64,000 nt of DNA, from assembly GCF_000764305.2 (NCBI RefSeq), contig NW_025940754.1:248001-312000 (forward strand), read 5' to 3'. The notes under the pieces were generated by a model. It did no database searches and was not told where the DNA came from. It worked only from the letters and a program-made list of their open reading frames with translations. How positions within the stretch are numbered: position 1 is the first letter of the stretch; each line of letters starts with the position of its first letter. Of the stretch, positions 46,850-58,547 are shown in pieces. The stretch is from Hyalella azteca (lineage: Eukaryota; Arthropoda; Malacostraca; Amphipoda; Hyalellidae). The translations under genes and the position numbers were made by a program.

Positions 46850-47115
46850 TAAGGAAGTCGTTGCACAAGAAAGTCGTGACTGAGTCGAGTCCAGACTGAA
46901 AACTGTTAATGACTTGAGTCGTTGTACAAGGGAGTTGTTATGACGGCAAGTCATAACGCTATACAGTCTTTAAAAAGGCGGGTCGTTACTGGGAGATCGT
47001 TACATTGTACAGTCGTTACTGAAGTCAGTCGTTACTTTGGGAACTCGTGACCGAGGTAACTCGTTACGCTGGAGAATCTTTACTGGAGTAAGTCGCTACT
47101 GAGACGAGTTGTTAC
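46850..47115. repeat. Degenerate GTCGTTAC-type repeat, about 15-17 bp
   Basis: AGTCGTTACTGAAGT-like words recur at roughly 46982, 46996, 47012, 47028, 47044, 47061, 47077, 47092 and 47108, spaced 14-17 bp. A sparser, more diverged run (GTCGTTGCACAAG, GTCGTGACTGAG, GTCGTTGTACAAG) extends back to about 46850. It is old and coding-free; a minus-strand frame (46679-46954) overlaps the edge only. Confidence 0.75.
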
Positions 47116-48798
47116 AGGAAAAAATTGCCAATTCGCTGATTTAGTACTTCTTATCAATTCCATTCACAGTATTCACATTAAATGGCGTACGACAATTTTA
47201 ATGTATATAATTATATTTTGATATATATTTTAATGCATGTAGTTACATAGATGGATAACTGGGTTCGAAGGTTGCTAACTACATGCGATTGTTCTCGTCC
47301 TTTTAATTACTGTTTACGATACACAATTTTATTTTATTTAAAAAATTCGTCCACTATCACTCAATAGGTTCAACAAAAATTCTAAAATTTTAATGCCACC
47401 AATTCATACAAATTTTACGGTAATTTCATGAAACGGTCGAACGAAATTAATTTTAATTCACACCGTTAATTTATTTTCTGTTACTTTTAGTTTATTGTTT
47501 AATTCTTGACTTGAACAACCCTCATATATGAGCATGAGCTCACTTAGAAAATTGTATAATGTACATTATATGACAGTATTTAATGTATTTTATACGACAC
47601 GATGTAGGTAACATACAACATTCATTTGAATGGTTTATTAGTTATAATGTCGTGGTTTTTAGATCAAAAAGTTATTTACTAACGTTCAGTGTAAGCCACG
47701 AGCGTCTGGCGATCTCACGCACTTCGTGCGAACAAAGCTCGTAGAGTGAAGAGACTTATTCGTAGACTCATTTAATGAACAGAACATCTTTTTCTCATAA
47801 AAGGTCCAGCTCGCATTGAAGCCAGATTGGGAGTCACCGAAATACATTTTTGCTCAAGAAATAGAAGACAACTATTCACTGTGGATCCGAACAACATTCT
47901 CGCATTCGGAGCAGCCATCATCAACTTTTCAACCTTTATCGCTTCAATATAATGGAAATGTTTCTCCTGTTTTTACTTACACTCATAATACAACGCTCGG
48001 CCACCATTTTTGATTGAGTTACTTGAATCATCTTAATCATTATAATCGGCCTATAAATGCTATGTTAAAGCATGGTATAGTATGACATGGTAGGCTGCGT
48101 ACCGAGTTGTAGTATTGTACTGTATTTGTACTGTACCAGCAGTACAAATACTGCATTGTACTGTACCAAGAAGCATTGAAGCAAGCAGCCATACTCACGC
48201 GAGCCTTAAAAGGTTCTTTTGATAAAAACTAACAGTGCCATAATATATTTTATATACTGAGCCCTAATGCATTTGGTATATTAGGAATTTTATTTATTAG
48301 GCTAAACAAAAGGTGAGATAATTTATAAGTTGTTTGCAAGCCGGCAGTCCCAATACCAGCATTCTCCTAAACGCCGCCTTGGTTCTTGGTTATGTTAATT
48401 TGCTAATTTTTAAACATTCCCGATTTTCTTTTATCGGGAGGGCTAGTCAATAATTGCAATCCCAGAGTCAAAAATCTGTTTTAAATCGCACACTGGAGAA
48501 TTGTGCTTTATTATTATTTATTATATTATAATTATTATATAATAAAAAAAAATTATTAAATCTCATACTGGAGAATTGTGCCGCTTATCTCCTTGAAACA
48601 GAACTTAATTTATCCGTAGACATTATTGTTCATGCAGAATTTGCCCAAGAAAACCCTTTTATTTGTAACGACTATTTTCTCATTTGAAAAGGTATTCATC
48701 GCGTCTATTTTCACTCCTCCACAAGTATCAGTTTCACGCAACCTGAGCACGACATCGATTATGAGGAACAGGAGATAGTGAGAAATAATCACTTCAGG
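47116..48798. other. AT-rich stretch with one dispersed-repeat copy and a hairpin
   Basis: No gene is recognisable. At about 47848-47905 is a copy of the sequence that is tandemly duplicated near 51.7 kb. At 48122-48151 GTATTTGTACTG and CAGTACAAATAC form a perfect 12-bp stem around TACCAG, within a run of CTGTAC words. The rest is AT-rich. Confidence 0.5.
47848..47905. repeat. Dispersed repeat copy (partner near 51.66 kb)
   Basis: TTTTTGCTCAAGAAATAG, GAAGACAACTATTCACTGTG and GGATCCGAACAACATTCTCG line up in order with the sequence at 51650-51712, with substitutions and small indels. The two places are 3.8 kb apart in the same orientation. The family is unknown. Confidence 0.65.
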
Positions 48799-49041
48799 GA
48801 AACACGCGATTGTGATAAGGAGAGTTCAGATGAAGGGTTTTATGGAAGAAACACGCGATTGTGATAAGGAGAGTTCAGATGAAGGGTTTTATGGAAGAAA
48901 CACGCGATTGTGATAAGGAGAGTTCAGATGAAGGGTTTTATTTAGGAAATACGTGGTTATTATAAGAGGATTTTAAATGAAGGTTTTATTTAAGAAACAT
49001 GCAATTATGATAAGAGCAGTCCAAATGAAGGATTTTATGGA
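48799..49041. repeat. 49-bp tandem repeat, 3 close plus 2 diverged units
   Basis: Three near-identical 49-bp units begin with AACACGCGATTGTGATAAGG at 48801, 48850 and 48899. Two more diverged units follow (48948-49041), with ACGTGGTTATTATAAG and CATGCAATTATGATAAG in place of the core. The gradient from identical to diverged suggests that expansion happened at the left side. Confidence 0.93.
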
Positions 49042-49225
49042 ATAAGCCAAAGGAAAGGAGAGACACTGCGCAAATTTAAATTCTAATTCATTTATCCGAA
49101 AGTATAATAATTATTTTCTCTTTCACGTGCGAGGTCAGTTAAGGTGATTTATTTTTTACAGTTCGGGGGAAAAATTCACGCATAGTCAGTCAAATGTCTG
49201 AATAGATTCATTCACGTTTCTAGTA

Positions 49226-49410
49226 ATTTTCAGTCAGTATGCCAGTAAAATTTAAAATTTTCAGTAAGAATGCGAGTAAATATTAAAATTTTCAACCAGA
49301 TTGACAGTAAAAAATATCGGTCATGATGCCAGTAAATATTAAAAATTTCGGTCAGAATGTGAGTAAATATTAAAATTTTTAGTCAGAATTCAAGAAAATA
49401 TTAAAAATTC
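49226..49410. repeat. Degenerate tandem repeat, about 31 bp
   Basis: About six units of ATTTTCAGTCAGAATGCCAG plus AAATATTAAA are present with substitutions and one- to two-base indels. It starts some 185 bp after the 49-bp array and has an unrelated unit. Confidence 0.85.
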
Positions 49411-51649
49411 TTAAAATCTTGGCTCATCAATTCACTCTACCCCTCCACGCACTACTTCACTAGGCAAATAGGAATTCAGTTCGCACTAGGAATCAGTTCA
49501 GTTCGCACTAGGAATCTTAGGAACTGAAGAGACTCCTACAGCACCACGCGATTAGAGAGGGAAACATTATTGTTTACATGATCGGTAAAGCCCATTCGCT
49601 GAAAATTTAAGCGACAGTAATAAACTTTAAAAATGTTAAAATTATATATGAGTATTTAAAAACTTACACGCTCATGTAAACTTAGTTTTCATAACGACAG
49701 TATGTTCATTTGGAACAATTTTCACAGTAAAAGTATGAGGCAGGTAAGGAGTGCTAATACTTTATGGGGCAAATATGCTTCAACATTTTAGCCTTGAAAC
49801 TTATGATCACTTTAATGAATGTGAATTTAAAAAAAATAATAACCGTCTTTCAGAAGCGTCAGGTAAACCTAAATTGCATGATTTATCCTCAGGAATTTAA
49901 CATTAAAATCTAATTATATGTTAGGACTGTTCAGGAATTCTACAGTTCATTATAAGCACCACGACTTGAGTGCACAGCTTAAAAGGTAATCCATCGCCCG
50001 CTGATTTCAGGTTACACGGATTAGCAATCCAGATCCTCCTTGATTCCAGGTAGCTGCACCCCAAATCCCACAAACTGCTTCACCGAGCACCGGTCTGCGT
50101 CGTGATTGATGTGGATGAAAGAGAGCCGTTACAATGGGGAATTCGTCAAAGTTAGTCTGTTTCTTAATTGATTGCTTTGTGCTCGATGCCACGAAGTCGT
50201 TTTTTCAACGTCAGCGCCAGAGTGACTGCATTGACATGTGGCGCTCTCCTTCTGGTCCGACTAATTGGTTCCAGTCCCCACGTGCATATAAATTTAGTTT
50301 ATAGATACGACTACTTTTGAGTTACGTGAACACGACGAAAATGTTATCTTGTGCTGTTTTAATGCACTAATGAATAATACGGTTTCATTACTATATTTAC
50401 GTATGATGTTATTAAAATAGAATTTCCTGATCTAAAAAATAGAAGTTTCCCCCAACTACACCAAACGTTTTTTTTTTCAATCAGTAAATATTTCACTGAA
50501 TCCTCATTTATTTTTCAGAGTGAGACATACGAGTTTTATTTTTCCTCTCATGGCCAGCATCAGAAGTTAGTTTAACTTATACCTATTGCATTTCTTTTTC
50601 AAGTCATCAATATTGAATCATCATTTATCTAGAACATTTTGTTTTGCCTCGTTATCAAAAATATGGTAACGCCCAGAGTTCTTACTATTAGTCGCTTCAC
50701 TTGGTTTAGTGTAATTCTGAATCTGCTTAAATACCCGATTGAAATACCCGATTGAAATCTTCTGGTTAGAATCTCCTATCCACTTTATAGTTTACTGAGA
50801 GTATGCCAAGAGTCGGCCGAGCGTACCGAGTATACTCATACCGAAACCGTGTACCTATACTTCAAGTCCAGCCGATGCGAGCATAGTGCAGCTGATTTAC
50901 GTGTTTCCCGGCTCTTAGGCATTATTACTTGTAGATTTGTGCCCGTATCGAAATTTTGCTTGTTGCATAATACATAAGTTTCATAGCATATCCACGTATG
51001 CATGTACTTTGCTGCACAGCAGTAACATACATATAATCATCGAAATAATACACTCACTTTTTTTACTGTAGTGGCTTTACCTAATTATCCGACATGTTTG
51101 CTGCAGCTTCACTATAATGGCATCAATTCAGTATTTACATAAAACTTTCAAGTTTACAGCAGCTTCAATATAGTGGTAGCATCACTTCGTTATTTACATA
51201 ACATCTTGTTCTTGTGATCTTCTCAGCAGCGGCATCACATGAATGTTTACTTGGCATTTTTTGGGTTTCGCTGGAAGCGCATCGTTTACCGCCCATACGA
51301 GTCTGCATTAAGTATTGCAAACAAGCCAACACTGCGGTGTATCAACAATTCAAATATTGGATCAGGTTTCAATTTGCATGGCAGTGAAATACTCGTCACT
51401 CGAGCGCAAAAAAAAATATTCTGCTCCTCTTTTTTTTAATCGCGGTGCCGCTGCCGAGAAATTGCAATATGTTTTTTTCCTTGACTATATTTACGATCAA
51501 AATTTGGGAGTGTTTAGGTATCGTGAAATCTGATTCATAATATAACAATAAACTGCAGGTTAGTGAAATGTTGAGTCAGACCATAAGTAATTGAATTTAA
51601 TGATTGAGAAAATAAGTTTCATCTGCCGATCCTGAAATATCCTAAGAGT
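49411..51649. other. AT-rich stretch without recognisable gene
   Basis: No gene is recognisable. A GC-richer segment at 50000-50270 has a 61-codon minus-strand frame (50007-50192) without a known motif. The word AAATACCCGATTGA is tandemly doubled at about 50730-50757. Other sequence is AT-rich. Confidence 0.5.
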
Positions 51650-51771
51650 GACACTTTTGCTCGAGAATTTTGAAGACACTATTAACTGTGGGATCTTCGA
51701 ACACTATTCGAAGAAGGCACTATTCACTGTGGGATCTTCGAACACTATTCGAAAAAGACACTATTCACTGA
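51650..51771. repeat. 41-bp tandem repeat, about 2.4 units
   Basis: GAAGACACTATTAACTGTGG begins at 51672, recurs at 51713 (GAAGGCACTATTCACTG) and again from about 51754 (AAAGACACTATTCACTG). Each unit contains TTCGAACACTATTCGAA, a symmetric pair of TTCGAA sites. The left 20 bases (TTTTGCTCGAGAATTTT) and first unit match the dispersed copy at 47848-47905. Confidence 0.88.
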
Positions 51772-52140
51772 ATTGGGATTTATGAACTTATAACTAAGCT
51801 CAGACTTCCGTTCAAATCTAAAAAGCACTATGGACATATTTTGTTCTAATACTAAACAAAAATATGCCTGATTTCCAAACTTTAATTTGTCAACTCTACG
51901 CCATATGAAATTCGCCTCTGAATACCCACCTTTCATCTGGAAATAATTTCGGCACTGAGTTGTGACAGAAAAAGCTACATTGTGGTGTTTGTATTTCACA
52001 GGGTATACAAGAAGTGGCTTCATTGGACAATAAATTGAGGTCGCTGCTATCATATTGCACGCAAACCCCGGCAGGCTGGGGCTAGCTACGCTGTGTGCAG
52101 GAGCGACGGTTACGTTACGTCGAAAAAATTCAACGTTCAC
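51745..52140 (-). CDS. Unrecognised open frame, 131 codons
   Basis: A minus-strand frame from ATG at 52140 to the stop at 51745. The composition is mixed and not repeat-derived, except for its last few codons, which enter the 41-bp repeat. Residues 6-40 are Ala/Ser/Pro-rich, then comes a more ordinary stretch containing YCPMKPLLVYPVKYKHHNVA and a Lys/Phe-rich C-terminus. I recognise no domain, transmembrane helix or signal peptide. The part 51960-52130 is GC-richer than its neighbourhood, which leaves open an exon or a mobile-element fragment. Chance remains the default. Confidence 0.18.
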   Translation of the reverse strand: MNVEFFRRNVTVAPAHSVASPSLPGFACNMIAATSIYCPMKPLLVYPVKYKHHNVAFSVTTQCRNYFQMKGGYSEANFIWRRVDKLKFGNQAYFCLVLEQNMSIVLFRFERKSELSYKFINPNSVNSVFFE

Positions 52141-53311
52141 ACAGATTTAGGTAAAAATTATTAAAATGGGGATGAGCTAAAATTTTTTTGGTCGTGATTT
52201 ACATCATTCAATCAAACTCATGCAAAAATTGAGTTATAGTGTTAAATGATACAAACATGTTTAATTATATTACGTGAAATGGCAGTGTTAGAGCATGCAA
52301 GGAAAAATTGATACAAATGGTATTCTACGTATATTCTCCAAGCTACACGCTAATGCATAAATCCGGATTTGTACTCATACCAGAAGAATTAATCCTCTGT
52401 TAAATGAAATGGATTTACAATGCTAGAAAGCTTGCATATTTCATGACTGGTAATCGGCTATTGGAAACATATTAGCTTCGATATAACTTACGAATTCCCA
52501 AACATTTCCCTTCGGCATTATGTTGAAGAAATTACCCAGGAGCAGAAGAATAGTCAATAGTAAAATAGAATAACTGGTGTTAAGAAAGAACGATAAAGTT
52601 AGACACCACAAGTTTGATGCGTTGATCGATGTTCTCTAGCACCGGTCAGCACGTAAGGTCTCTTATAAAAAATAAACTCACGTCGTCGTTATTCAAGTTA
52701 GAGGCAAACTTTGACCATTTTTTGTAGCCAATTCAGCGGTAGTTTGTGTGTGCTTTATTTTTTGGCGGCAGAGTCGAGAGTCAATTTAGGTGTTGCTTAA
52801 CCACTATTTTAAACTCGTAGTCAAAAAAAGTTACAGTTGCTAAGGGCCTTGTTGTATAAAAGTATCGAAAATTTTACTAGCACAAACCTTTCAGTTGAAA
52901 GATCACTTGCTCGCAAGCTTTCTATCTATCAGTAAAATCAACGTATCATTCAACTATCCGTAAAAATTCGGTGATGACTTTATTATTATTAGAAGCAATA
53001 AATACTTCATTTAAAATTCGTCAAAATGTGAAAGTGACATTTTTGATATCCTTTGCATCAAGAATTTCGTCCTCTCCGTATGTCTAAACTCTGCCATGTT
53101 GGGCCGATAAATATTCCTCGATACACTTCCTTGCTTCTGTTCCTCGCATTTGCAGGCACGGAATACGGATGAGACGAGACGGCTCGTCAAATGGGGATCA
53201 CGTATTGCTGAGTAGCCCTTGCCGCCGTAATGGTCGTGGTTAGCAGCGGTTCATCACACAACCTGCCGTTCTTGTGTCCCCCCGAGGGACAGCCCAAGGA
53301 GGAGGGACAGC
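52141..53311. other. AT-rich stretch without recognisable gene
   Basis: No gene is recognisable. The sequence becomes GC-richer from about 53140 toward the 75-bp array. Nothing else is supported. Confidence 0.5.
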
Positions 53312-53572
53312 TGCAGCCAACGAGTAAGCAAGCGTGACGGTGACCAAAAGGATAAATGGAGGGAAGGCTACCGGAACCCAAGGAGTTGCAGCCAACGAAT
53401 AGGCATGGATGAGGGTGACTAGAAGGATAAACGGAGGGGAGGCTACCGGAACCCAAGTAGTGACAGCCAACGAATAGGCATGGATGAGGGTGACCAGAAG
53501 AATAAACGGAGGGGAGGCTACCGGAACCCAAGGAGTTGCAGCCAACGAGTAGGCATGGATGAGGGTGACTAA
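53312..53572. repeat. 75-bp tandem repeat, about 3.5 units
   Basis: The unit contains AAGGATAAACGGAGGGGAGG, CTACCGGAACCCAAG and GCAGCCAACGAATAGGCATG, with copies at about 53348, 53423 and 53498 and a partial unit on each side. Because 75 is a multiple of three, the minus-strand frame 53187-53579 (130 codons) reads a 25-residue repeat (HPHPCLFVGC, LGSGSLPSVYP), and a second overlapping minus frame stays open too. Two open frames over the same repeat argue against real coding. A protein with Cys-containing 25-residue repeats is not fully excluded. Confidence 0.92.
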
Positions 53573-56500
53573 ATTTCAATCAAGAGCCAATTCTTCTCAA
53601 CCCCTTCCTAAGGTAAAGTTATTATTTTGTATCTCAAAAAAAATAAAAAAAACTCATTCAATGATAGAAAATTGTTATAATCGTTATATAAGCAATATCA
53701 TGGAGCAATATTGTGGTGTGTTGCAAATTCTTGCAATGGTGCAAAATTCTGAATATACCGAGAAGTAGTCATAGCATTTGCAGAGAAGCTTTTGATATTT
53801 TTCATACAAAAGAGCTATGGAACGAGAGGAACTGGGATTCAGTTAGATGTGATTGGAGGCATTAATTAGGAAGAGTTAAAAAAACATCGATGTAAATGGA
53901 AAAATTAAATGAAAGATGAAGGTTTTCAAAACATTTCCAAGGCTCCTGAGAGGCAATTCATGCAATTGTGGATCAAATGGAGTATTTCATTCTGAATGCA
54001 TCAGTCACCTAATGGCCGTAGGATTAAATCAATTATCAGGAAAAATAACCGTAATGTAGGACTGTAACATAATATAGGACTCAAAAACTAACATGATCCT
54101 TAATCTTACAAAACAGATGTTATGGATTTAAATCATGAATGAGATAGTGTGAGCATTGTTAAGTGAAAAAATTTTGCTAGCTCGAAAAAAATTTCATTTT
54201 TTTCTGTAAGGAGTTTTAATTATCAAGTTTGTCTACTTGATCATTCTAGTGAGGAATAAGCTCACTCTAATGCATCGTTTGATATAAATAATCACTCTCA
54301 TTGCCCTAACTTGGGTCTTCCATTATTCTACTCACAAGTTACTCGTCAAAGACTCACAGAGCTCAAGTTAATAACTCATTTAAAATGCATACATAGGATA
54401 TTTCGCCAAAGATTCGATCCCTTGCACAATTTCCCCGGGTATTCTGGGGTCTATCATTTAGCCTTCCATTAAAACATTCCAAGTTATTTGATTGCCGATG
54501 TACATCGAAAAATATTACTTCCATGGACAGAATAAAAAAGAATATTAGTTCCATGGACAGCAAATTAACACAAGAGTCGCAGTTATTCATAAGAAGCTAT
54601 AACTAATCAAATATTCTCAATATCCGCTCAGAAGTATTCTTCAACATAGTTAATAAATATAAAGACGTATGATGACTGAACACTTAATAACAGCATTCAA
54701 ATTGATGAAAACTTTTTGATGACGCGTAAAGTTTTCGCTTGTTTGGTTTGTCAACAACGTCCAGGCCATGGATCGATCCCGGCAACACTAAGGGCTTTAG
54801 TTTTTGTTATTGTCGTCACGCAGCTTAAAAGTAACGAGAATAACGAATAACATGAACGTTTATTTTCAAGACTGTGGTTTATCAAGCACTGGCTTCTTTG
54901 TTCAAGGACGAACGTAAACAATTTTATATTTTTTAATTTGCTGCTTAACGAGAATGCCGTAATCTTGGTATCGGTTATTCCAGCTGTAATGGTCATTCCA
55001 GCTGTAATTTTCCTATAAATTTTCATATTCCATCCAAAATTATTTTACTGAAGAATTCTATTAATTTTGCTGTAGAAAGCGCACTGCATGAACAAGAAAC
55101 CTGGAAAAATTACAGGGCAGAAAAAAATATGTAAATGATTCCTCTTTCGTATCATTTTCATGCAGTAAATTGGAGTCTAACATTGTCCCATCATATAGTT
55201 TTTCCTGAGAACATTCCACGACTTGTTCATCTATCAAATTTCCTAGGTCATGAACATGCCATAAACATTCATAATAAATGGAATGGTACAATGAAACTCG
55301 TTTTTAGCCTATGGTTATTTTGTCATAAATATCCCTGTAGCCTGGCTTTTGAAGTAGGTCGTTTAGTTTCTACTTGTGCCGCAGTAACGAGTTTATTGAC
55401 TGCCTTGAGCGACGCAAGAACTTTTTCAGAATATAGTAATTCTGTGAGCTACGATGACGCTACCTCATAAGTTAAAAGTTTACACTTCAGACGTTGGCTG
55501 TTGAGCTTTGAAAATAGATGTATTAATTATATATTACACTATTGCGACAAAATAAATTTAATTGCAACAACTCATTTATTAAAATACAATATTATATGCG
55601 CCAGAATCCAATTCAATGAAATTTACCAAAAAAATTTTATTATAATTTCAAATGCGGCATAATTGATCTTCATCGTATCAATACCGATAAACACGAGGCA
55701 TATTCGCGACATTAATCATAGTGATAAATAAATTTGTTTAATAATATTAATAAAGCCCACAGGTCGCGAGCAATTAGCTCTCGTACATAAACATCCATTA
55801 AATGAGATGACACAAAAAACATCCCATCAAATAGCAAGACACAGAAAACGTCACATTAAATAGCAAGACATCCCATTAAATAAGGCACCTCTATAAATTT
55901 ATAAAACATAGTTTATTTAAAGTTATTATCATATCCCGGAATGGCAGACATTTTATATAATACATCTCGCCAAAAAAGATGAAACTTATTGTTTCTCGAG
56001 CAATTATCAAGTCCTCGTACAGAGCACATCATGCGAAATAAGTCTCGTCCAGAAATAAATGAAGCTTAGTCCATTTCAAGTCTGGGGCAGCCTAGCACGG
56101 AAGAGTCGAAAGCAAACATAGAGGCGACGTCTAACTGAACTTGCTGAGGCAACGAAACCAATTCTAAGTTAGACCAAAACTTTGTGTTGATGGTGGCAGT
56201 CGAAGAGCAGGCAAGTGTATGGCATAAATTTTTAATGAAAACATGGATCGCTCTTCAGGTCATATGAAACACGTTTACAGTCTCGTCTTTACTCAGCGCA
56301 ATATCTAACCCTCATTTTAAGCAGTAAATAACAATTAAAATTTATTACATGCAATATTAGATAATTACTTTGATGAACCAAATGATTTCAATTAGGAAGA
56401 TTGTAGTAATTAACGCAGCCGACATGTCGCAAGTCATCATGAATGTAAAACATGGTCGATCAACTTTTTTCGCTACTTAGTTTTCATATGTAATACGTAT

Positions 56501-58367
56501 ATGAAATTGATCGAAATTGTCCTACAAGCTAATAAATAACTATGAGTTTTATACATATACGTTTTTAAATCAGTGTTATTTACATTTGTAAAAAGTCATC
56601 TTGCTCGATTTAGAGTGCATAAACTTGTTGATTAGTGGTCGACACTAGAGAGTAAATCACAAAATCAAGGTTTCAGAAATTTTCCTCACAAGCTAAACTG
56701 AACTATAAAATAAATAAGTTTGACATTCTAACTAAATTTGAATGCCATCTTGTTTATTTATTATCTAGAAATAAAATGTAAGATCGAACATAAAATTCTA
56801 AAAATGTTGCCACGTTCATTAACGGGTTTATAGCTTGGCCTTGACAGAGTTTGTCTGGCTTCTCGCCAAAGCAGCTTAATGTCGTGTTATAATCATGATT
56901 TGTTAATATGTTTTTCTATATAAATTACATATTTTTTCATTGTAAAATTCCTTGTTTGATATACTGATATATTCTCTTATATCATTATATCAGTATATGT
57001 ATATCTATCTTCGACACTGATATATTCTCCGGTGCTTTCCACTGTCTTATCAATTAAGCATTTATGGTTTTATTCAATGATGTAATTGTGATGGAGGTTT
57101 GAATTTATCTTAAATCTGTAGCAAGTAGTCATGTTTGTCATGGAACATAATTAAACCTCATAAAGGAAGCATGATTCGATTATCAATGATTCTCGACTTG
57201 GATCCTTGACGTATGATGTTCACTTCGATGACAAAATTGACTTGCCCTAAATTCGTCTACTTCAGTTGATGGACGTACATTGTCCTTATCATGATAATTT
57301 AATAGATGCGAATCTTCCACAACTTCTGCGTACTCTATTTTTAGGTAGGAGCCTTGAAGGATTAAAAAACTTGGTCTGTTAAAATTTGGATCCTCCGACA
57401 TGTTTCTATGTTCACGTTCTTAGCATTCGTAGGCAACATCGCTTAATAAATGGCTATGGCCTCTTTCTTGGGCATTTGAACGACGTTGAAGGTTCAGGGC
57501 TGAAAATCATGTTTTATGAACATTTTTATGGCGTATGTGAACATTTTCTATCGCTCTATTTATACCATTTTTATTTTATGGGTATGTAGAAATAAATAGT
57601 TCAAGAATCTGAATTAGGTCATGCAGTTTTTCACGATAATTTAGCAATAATGGGACACTATATCGATGAATAGCACGCAAATATTATATTATTATTTAGG
57701 ATTAGATAATAAACTAATCAATAATTGAGTTCAAAATATTAAAGGTGAAAACCAATAAAAATACTCTGTTCATGTTACTTCACTGACAATTTTAAAATGG
57801 GATACTCACGTGAATACAGCAATATTCTTCTTTTACTATAGCTAAGAAAACAGTCGTGAACTGATCACTATTAAAAGTTTTTAATTCAAGGCAATAACCC
57901 ATCGTTTAAAGTCGATGATAGCTCCATTTACCAGGTCTCTAGAAACAGACAACATTCCTCAGATACAAGCTGGAATATTAGTATATGAGCCTCACTAAGA
58001 GAAATGAGGGAGACTTTGTCGAAATAGCGTTACACTTTCTGACTTAGTGTGGGTTATCCTGAACCAGTTATGCCCTGCAACAGACCATATAAGTGTTACG
58101 TCTGCTCTCTGATCGTGCTCATCCAGTTTAGAACTCAAGATAAGAATGGAGCTGGAAGAATTTAGATGTGTAATTTAATGCAAGTAATGCCACCTGTTGA
58201 GTTCAGTCATGGTGGCAAGATTTCCTTAGGAAGCTCCGTGCGTAATGAGGCACCATGATGAAATGATTATGTCATCATTTGCATTACTTATGTCAGGAAT
58301 TATGCTCAATATGTCAGGAATCGCATTACTTTTTTCCCGCCCATGTGCCATTGCAAAGCTTTCGTAG
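53573..58367. other. AT-rich stretch without recognisable gene
   Basis: No gene is recognisable in about 4.8 kb. At 56959-56971 and 56986-56998 a 13-bp inverted repeat (ATATACTGATATA) surrounds 14 bases, within a run of GATATA words. The phrase TCCATGGACAG is present twice at about 54518 and 54549. CATCCCATTAAATA-like words recur at 55789-55880 about four times (a short decayed repeat). Open frames at 55061-55291 and 55135-55470 overlap on opposite strands and lack motifs. Confidence 0.5.
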
Positions 58368-58547
58368 AAGCTCGCATCGCTTCTATCTTTGAGACTGGAC
58401 CACACGGACCTGATGGTGCCAGATCATCGGGTTGTGTTCCCGCTAAGGCACTTCCTCATCAACATATTCAGGAGCAATCAGCCTCCGCATGATGAACTGT
58501 CTGCCCAGAACCTCTGGTCATTTCTTCGATCTGTCCTACTCGACTGA
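58368..58547 (+). CDS. Candidate coding fragment, 59 codons to a stop
   Basis: A frame follows a TAG at 58365-58367 and runs to TGA at 58545-58547. Roughly 60% of its third positions are G or C by hand count, against AT-rich flanks. The product is non-repetitive and protein-like, with LMVPDHRVVFPLRHFLINIF in the middle and LSAQNLWSFLRSVLLD at the end. It contains an internal Met (in the LMVP part) but no convincing start, so it would be a partial or terminal exon, or a transposon fragment. A second plus-strand frame over the same bases is shorter and less protein-like. I recognise no family. Confidence 0.3.
   Translation, partial: KLASLLSLRLDHTDLMVPDHRVVFPLRHFLINIFRSNQPPHDELSAQNLWSFLRSVLLD

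Noticed and set aside
47260..47275. GGGTTCGAAGG as a tRNA B box
   Set aside because: No A box or acceptor stem upstream.
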